The position numbers and the translations under genes were made by a program. From CAYWHE01 sp964458125 (GTDB lineage Bacteria; Bacteroidota; Bacteroidia; AKYH767-A; OLB10): 14,714 nt of DNA. The notes below the pieces were generated by a model. The model was not told the origin of the DNA. It was given only the letters and a program-made list of their open reading frames with translations, and did no database searches. Shown in pieces: positions 14,636 through 14,714 of the stretch (positions are counted from its first letter, which is position 1; each line of letters begins with the position of its first letter). The stretch lies in NCBI GenBank assembly GCA_964458125.1, contig CAYWHE010000096.1, positions 1-14,714 on the forward strand, read 5' to 3'.

Positions 14636-14714
14636 ATGAAAAAAAATCTTTCTGATTTTACCCCCCCCCCCCCGCAAAGGCCCTGTTAGCCCTGTAAACC
14701 GGCGTGCGCATGCG
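14636..14714 (+). CDS. 5' end of a gene interrupted by a poly-C tract (partial)
   Basis: An ATG with a lysine-rich start follows a good promoter. As written the frame gives a 17-residue peptide starting MKKNLSDF, then prolines from a run of 13 C (14661-14673), and stops at 14687-14689. Removing one base from the preceding A run would give MKKIFLIL, a typical signal-peptide start, and would leave the frame open to the window end. Either the gene is frame-shifted, or tract length varies between cells, or the end of the sequence is of poor quality. The product cannot be named. Confidence 0.3.

Overview
The window looks like a chromosomal segment of a member of the Bacteroidota with moderate GC content. 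Three genes end in type IX secretion (T9SS) sorting domains, which are confined to that phylum and close relatives. Several starts are preceded by the Bacteroidota promoter signature TTTG / TAnnTTTG. The minus-strand cluster exbB-exbD-tonB-folC is a gene order I associate with this phylum. I cannot name a genus from sequence alone.

Layout. Positions 39-503 hold a small, A-rich gene for a rifampin ADP-ribosyltransferase (Arr). A long gene-poor stretch follows, then a DUF1801 protein (1035-1469) and a 63-residue membrane protein (1710-1901). Three copies of a highly conserved 85-nt structured repeat sit around that small gene. From 2422 to 8121 come three plus-strand genes for secreted proteins with T9SS sorting domains: a probable beta-propeller (2422-3870), a second propeller built of seven DFDPG units about 65 residues apart (4189-5904), and a P-domain plus CotH-kinase-like protein (6034-8121). 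From 14219 back to 8153 runs a minus-strand gene run: exbB, exbD, tonB, folC, dsbD, gmhA, mostly overlapping or a few bases apart. The last 150 bases hold a good promoter and the first codons of a gene that runs into a 13-base C tract near the window end.

How the genes fit together. ExbB, ExbD and TonB would transmit the inner-membrane proton gradient to outer-membrane TonB-dependent transporters. FolC makes folylpolyglutamates. DsbD carries reducing power across the inner membrane. GmhA makes the heptose precursor for lipopolysaccharide. The three T9SS proteins should be exported to the cell surface, but no T9SS machinery gene lies in the window.

I found no phage, insertion sequence, CRISPR array, tRNA or rRNA, and no clear undescribed multi-gene system. 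The observations most worth following are the three-copy structured repeat, the structured leader and shared hairpin upstream of two T9SS cargo genes, the P-domain/CotH fusion, the Tyr-to-Phe change in Arr, and the C tract at the start of the last gene.
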